Shown here: positions 59,611 to 64,000 of the stretch, one piece after another
Layout: every line of letters begins with the position of its first letter
Numbering within the stretch: position 1 is the first letter of the stretch
DNA from: Arachis hypogaea
Taxonomy: Eukaryota; Streptophyta; Magnoliopsida; Fabales; Fabaceae
NCBI RefSeq assembly: GCF_003086295.3
Contig: NW_027255462.1
Span: forward strand, 1-64,000
DNA: 64,000 nucleotides
Direction of reading: 5' to 3'
The notes under the pieces: generated by a model
What the model saw: the letters and a program-made list of their open reading frames with translations, nothing else
The model's database searches: none
Told to the model about the DNA's origin: nothing
Made by a program: the position numbers and the translations under genes

Positions 59611-59771
59611 CCACGCTTCTAGCGTGTATTTACTTCAGTGACTATTTGTCCTACTGGGACATCAATTCGAATTGGGGTATTTTTCATCCTACCATGCTTC
59701 TGGCGTGAATTTGCTATAGTGGCTACTTGTCCTACTGGGACATCAATTCGAATTGGGGTATTTTTCGCTGG
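59611..59771. repeat. 81-bp in-frame tandem repeat in copia linker region
   Basis: Two copies with an 81-bp period (59611 and 59692) encode repeated NTPIRIDVPVGQ units on the minus strand in the linker between integrase and reverse transcriptase, next to a basic KRGRPVGSKDK stretch. The period is a multiple of three, so the frame is kept. Confidence 0.85.
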
Positions 59772-59834
59772 TATATAAGATTTGGTTATCCTCTTTGTAT
59801 CGGAAAATGCATCAGGCAATTCATTTGCTATTCT

Positions 59835-61290
59835 TTACAAATGTATAATATTTTGAACTTCTAGTTCACATTGCCCTGATCGAGGATCTAAATGCATCAA
59901 CGAGGATGCATTCCAATTAAGTTCCTTTTCAGGAAGCTTATTCTCTCCCCCTAATGTTGGAAATTTTGATTCATCAAAATGACAATCCGCAAACCGGGCT
60001 TTAAATACATTTCCCGTTTGTATCTCAAGATACCTCACTATAGAGGGAGAATCATATCCAACATATATCCCCAATTTTCTTTGGGGTCTCATTTTGGTGC
60101 GATTAGGTGGTGCAATGAGAACATATATCGTACACTCAAATATTCTTAAATGGGAAATATTTGGCTGCTGGCCAAAAGCTAATTGCATAGGAGAGAACTG
60201 ATGGTAACTCGTTGGCTTCAAACGAATAAGTGCTGCGGCATGTAAAATAGCATGCCCCCAAACTGAGGTTGGGAGATTTGTTCTCATAAGCAAGGGTCTA
60301 GCAATTAATTGGAGGCGCTTAATAAGTGATTCTGCTAACCCATTTTGTGTGTGAACATAAGCTACTGGATGTTCAACACTTATTCCATTAGCCATACAAT
60401 AAGCATCAAAAGCTTGGGAAGTAAATTCACCAGCATTATCAAGGCGAATTGCTTTGATTGGATTTTCTAGAAATTGTGCTTTTAATCGAATAATTTGAGA
60501 CAGTAATCTCGCAAACGCCAGGTTGCGAGAAGATAATAAGCACACATGTGACCATCTTGAAGATGCGTCTGTTAGGACCATAAAATATCTAAAAGATCCA
60601 TATGGTGGATGAATAGGTCCACATATATCACCTTGAATCCTTTCTAGGAATTCAGGGGACTCAAATCCAATCTTTACTAGTGATGGCCTTAAAATTAACT
60701 TCCCTTGAGAACATGCAGCACAACAAAATTCGCTAGATTTAAGAATTTTCTAGTTCTTTAGTGAATGTCCATGAGAGTTTTCAATAATTCTCCTCATCAT
60801 GGTTGTTCGCGGATGACCCAATCTATCATGCCACGTTATGAATTTATTTGGGCTAGTAAACTTCTGGTTTACAATGGCATGTGATTCAATTGCACTAATC
60901 TTGGTATAATACAACCCAGATGAAAGTGAGGGTAACTTTTTTAATATAACCTTTTTATTTAAATCATGAGTTGTGATACATAAATACTCATGATTTCCCT
61001 CATTCATTGTTTCAATATGATATCTATTTCGGCGAATATCTTTGAAATTCAACAAGTGCCTCAGAGACTTGGTAGATAATAGTGCATTATTTATTACAAA
61101 TTTTGTTCCTCCAGGAAACAAAGTTATAGCTCTTTCGGAGCCTTTTATCACATTGTCCGAGTCAATAATAGTATTAACATACTATTCTTTTGGTATAAGA
61201 TGGGTAAAATATATATCACTTTTAAGAATAGTGTGCGAACTTGCACTATCCGCAAGGCAAATATCTTCAGAATATGTCATTGCCATTTTT
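59835..61290 (-). pseudogene. Copia protease remnant, GAG-pre-integrase domain and integrase, broken
   Basis: On the minus strand: a protease-like stretch near 61260 (ICLADSASSHTI), then ALLSTKSLRHLLNFKDIRRN, the GAG-pre-integrase zinc motif (WHDRLGHPRTTMMRR, then CCAACSQGK near 60720), and the integrase core GDICGPIHPPYG, FMVLTDASSRWSHV, RLDNAGEF and HTQNGLAESLIKRL (60630-60320). GYDSPSIVRYLEI closes the core. An in-frame stop at about 60750 separates two ORFs (61151-60750 and 60581-59835), and another stop follows the 61190 region. Confidence 0.88.
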
Positions 61291-61439
61291 ATTCAAAAAA
61301 ACAAATAATGATAATAATAAAATGAGTAAAAGTACATGCACAGTAAAATTATTCACATGAATACTTAACAAACACATATACATATCAAACTATTCCATCA
61401 TTGATCAAATAGCCAATATTTCATTCAAAATCCTTTAAA

Positions 61440-62290
61440 GAAATTAGATACATCATAATGAGTGGTGGAATTTTCATCATTTGAAACAAAATTTGTTTCT
61501 TTTTCTTTGTCATCCTTTTTCAAGGATGCTTGATAAAGATCAACTAGGTGCCTTGGGGTACGACAGGTACGTGACCAATGACCCTTTCCACCACAACGGA
61601 AGCATTTATCCTCAATTGATTTACTTTGCCCATTGTTTCTTTCTTTATCACACTTCTGGTGAGATCATTTCTTGCGAACATAATTTTTTTTTCATAATTT
61701 TTTTTGTTATCAAAATCTTGCCATTTACCGCTTCTGGGGTTATAATTTGCCGCATTTGCTTCAGGAAATGGGGCGGCGCCAGCTGGGCGCGCTTCATGAT
61801 TTCTTAAAAGCAACTCATTGTTGCGTTCAGCAACAAGAAAGTAAGAAATTAGCTCAGAAAAAAAATTTAAATCCTTTTTCTCGATTGCTACTGCAGGAGC
61901 ACATTCGATGCATGGAAGGTCGAGAAAGTTTTCTCTAACATATCGGGCTTGAGGAGATATCACCGTTTTTTCATGATTATACCTTTTTCAAGGTCTTTCC
62001 ACAGATCTGCAGGATCTTTTAATGTGTGGGATATTCATTTTTCAATCATACTTCAAGATGACGACGAAGGAAAAATATGGTTTTATCTTTATCCTTCTGA
62101 AATATATTATTTTCAGCCTCAATGGTATCTTTAAGATCCATTGAATCAAGATAGATTTCAGCATCTAATATCCATGGTAAATAATTATTTCTAAATACAT
62201 CAAAAGCATTATATTCAAGATGAAAGAGATTCGATATAATAAAAATTTGTTACCTGAAGTCTTCCTAATAATTTCGTTAGAGTTTCGTGC
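61440..62290 (-). pseudogene. Copia gag region, frameshifted
   Basis: The minus strand carries a Gag-like open part 61963-61544 (LISYFLVAERNNELLLRNHEARP, NYNPRSGKWQDFDNKK), followed in another frame by a CCHC zinc knuckle (CFRCGGKGHWSRTC near 61600-61560). Upstream, 61990-62200 shows broken UBN2-type Gag sequence in more than one frame. The knuckle being in a different frame from the upstream ORF shows a frameshift. Confidence 0.75.
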
Positions 62291-62298
62291 TGATAACG

Positions 62299-62540
62299 TA
62301 TTATAAAATAACTAAATAGATAAATAAAGAAGAGGTAACAAATATAAAATAAAGAAATATAAAGAGAGAGAAAAAAGTATTGCAACATAAAGAAAGAGAG
62401 AATTGTTTATTGCTTTTGTGTGTGTATTGCTTGAGGATTAGCCTCCTATTTATAGGCATACAAAAAGTAACATTTTCAACATTTATTAAATTCAATCTCT
62501 CTTGAGAATGAACATCCACCTATTCAATCTTATCACAACA
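62299..62540 (-). repeat. Copia 5' LTR
   Basis: 242 bp. On the minus strand it begins TGTTGTGATAAGATTG (62540) and ends TTTTATAATA (62299), with one substitution from the expected AACA end. The next bases on the minus strand (CGTTATCAGCACGAAAC) look like the primer-binding site. Confidence 0.88.
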
Positions 62541-63680
62541 TATAACTTATATATTACATTCAGATTCGAATTTTAGGTGATTAAATAGTTAATAAAATTC
62601 TTAAATATTTGTGGTGCATGTAAGTTTGTGATGTTTAAAATGGGAGGTTATTCAATATATCAAACAAAAAAAAACTTAACAGAATTATTATCGAAATATT
62701 TATAACATTTTATTAAGTTAAAATAAAAAAATTTAAATCTATTAATATAAAATTTAATTTAATAACTAAATAAATAAAATCAAAATACATAAAATTAAAT
62801 TAAATATTTTAATAGTTAAAAATATAAATTAATAATTACTAAATAATATTTAAACTTTTCATATTACAAAATTTAAAACACATATCAAATCAATTTCCAT
62901 ATAAAATCTAACAAATTTTCTTCTGCATGAATTTTTTCTCTGCATAATTTTTCTTCGTTAAACTCGTTAAGAAAATAAATTTCATTATTCCAAGCCAAAC
63001 AAAGGCACAACCCAGTAAAGAAAAAAATTGGCCTAAAGCTCCAAACTCCGTTGTGTTAATATAACAATAATATCATCGAGTCGAGAGATTCTATTCCCTT
63101 AGGACTAAGGAATTTTGGATGGAATTTTGATTTTGAAAGTGAGGTCTAAATGTCTTGTTGAAGGTTGTGACTTTTGTGCCGTGATGGAAGTTTTTTTGTT
63201 ATTTTTGTTTAGACCATAGTAAAAATGCCTACAAAGAATTCGATGTTTAAATTAACAAGAGTTGTATCATATTTAAAGTAGATTTGTTGTCACCTTAATA
63301 GTGATAATCAAAATAGTGGTGAGAGTTTTAATTTACTCCCCCGATCAGATACGGCTTGTGGAGATTTATCTGGGCAAGGTCACACGAACTAGATTCGTTG
63401 CTATCGGGCCGAGTTGCTGGTAGATGGCTCAGTTTGAGAACTAGGTGTTGCAGGGTTGAATCTGGGCTTGACTATTCTAAGCCCAGTACGACAGAATAAA
63501 TTAGGAAAAAAAAAGATGGATTAAATTCAGTTGGATTTCTGAAAAGAGAAATCCGATCTGCAAATTTTAGAAAAAGAGAAGAAATTTCGAAAGTTTTTTT
63601 TTTGGTTTAAAAAAAAAGACAGAAAAAAGTGCGAAAGTAGGAACTCGAAAGGATTTGGATTGTCAATTTGTCGTTGAATG
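62541..63680. other. AT-rich intergenic region
   Basis: 62575-63000 is very AT-rich without recognisable genes. 63300-63660 is more balanced in base composition and may be promoter DNA of the gene starting near the right edge. No complete element is seen. Confidence 0.4.
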
Positions 63681-63689
63681 TTGACATTG

Positions 63690-64000
63690 GGTGCTAATAG
63701 TAATACTAATAGGCATTAGCAAAGCCAGCTTTGGTTAGTCGAGTTCAATGAGGTTGAGATCAAATTTGGGGTTTGCTTGCAGAAGCACTTGCAGTTGCAG
63801 GCCTTCGTCTCTTGCTCCTATTATCATTTAGGTAAGCCACACTTCGCTTCCGCTCTCTCTCAATTCAAATCTATTCTAATCAAAATCAAAATCAATATTG
63901 AATTCAATTTCAGCTCGCTTTGTTTGGTTTCGTTTTGAAAACAAAGCTGCCTGCCTGCGTTTACAGATGAATGAGATCGACCCAACTAGACCTAGTTGCT
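63690..64000 (+). other. Probable 5' leader and first codons of a gene running off the right edge
   Basis: A pyrimidine-rich leader (CTCTTGCTCC) is followed by a good donor TTTAG|GTAAGCC at 63832 and an acceptor GTTTACAG at 63966, making a 135-bp intron. Directly after it ATG (63967) opens MNEIDPTRPSC to the window end. This looks like a 5' untranslated-region intron followed by the coding start, but only 11 codons are visible, so neither the gene nor the start is certain. Confidence 0.45.

Larger units (their letters stand above)
56766..62540 (-). mobile_element. Full-length but defective Ty1/copia retrotransposon
   Basis: 5.8-kb element read on the minus strand. The 3' LTR is 56766-57021 and the 5' LTR 62299-62540; on the minus strand the LTR opens TGTTGTGATAA and ends TTTTATAACA. 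A perfect 5-bp target duplication TATAA flanks it (56761-56765 and 62541-62545). A primer-binding-like CGTTATCAGCACGA follows the 5' LTR and a purine tract AAGGAAGAG precedes the 3' LTR. Internal order is gag, integrase, reverse transcriptase, RNase H, as in copia. Several stops and frameshifts and a duplicated reverse-transcriptase segment inactivate it. The LTRs differ by small indels, including an 18-bp duplication in the 3' LTR near 56940-56975, so the insertion is not brand new. Confidence 0.92.

Noticed and set aside
1..64000. A new multi-gene biological system (defence, biosynthetic cluster)
   Set aside because: The four host genes belong to unrelated families with independent promoters; remaining coding sequence is transposon-derived.

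Overview
This window looks like nuclear DNA from a flowering plant, most likely a legume and plausibly a peanut relative (Arachis). Genes are split by many GT-AG introns, the background is AT-rich, and the transposons are plant types: chromovirus-like and Tat-like Ty3 elements, Ty1/copia, LINEs, Helitrons and MITEs with 9-bp target duplications. The legume/Arachis assignment is an inference from the repeat families and gene set, not from a search.

Layout. 1-2818 is a long terminal repeat (LTR) of a Ty3 family that occurs again at 49367-52916. 5199-19616 (+) is a very large SEN1/senataxin-type RNA/DNA helicase gene of about 22 exons. 20402-20961 is a short LINE insertion with an inverted 5' part and a 13-bp target duplication. 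21132-23194 is a possible Helitron and 23556-24037 a solo LTR. 25684-28052 (-) is a three-exon pollen-receptor-like leucine-rich-repeat (LRR) kinase gene. 29569-33000 holds a Tat-like LTR, a decayed Transposase_28-type ORF and another LTR. 33649-34548 (-) and 34924-44084 (+) are a divergent pair: a single-exon DUF3820-type protein and a 14-exon DUF3754/TMEM143-like membrane protein, sharing a 375-bp intergenic promoter that contains a TA microsatellite.

44100-62540 is a stack of transposable elements. MITEs come first, then a Ty3 LTR carrying a Helitron (which itself carries a MITE). Next is the 3' part of a Ty3 polyprotein interrupted by a clean solo LTR with a 5-bp target duplication. A LINE endonuclease fragment is joined to that polyprotein, and then comes a full-length but broken copia element (56766-62540) with a TATAA target duplication and a duplicated reverse-transcriptase segment. 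The last few hundred bases look like the 5' leader of another gene running off the right edge.

The four host genes do not form a pathway; they are ordinary, independently expressed plant genes. I found no CRISPR array, operon, tRNA or rRNA gene, and no convincing new multi-gene system. The unusual material is in the transposon structures: the inverted LINE, the solo LTR inside a polyprotein, arrays of CpG-rich palindromes in LTRs, and the copia segment duplication.
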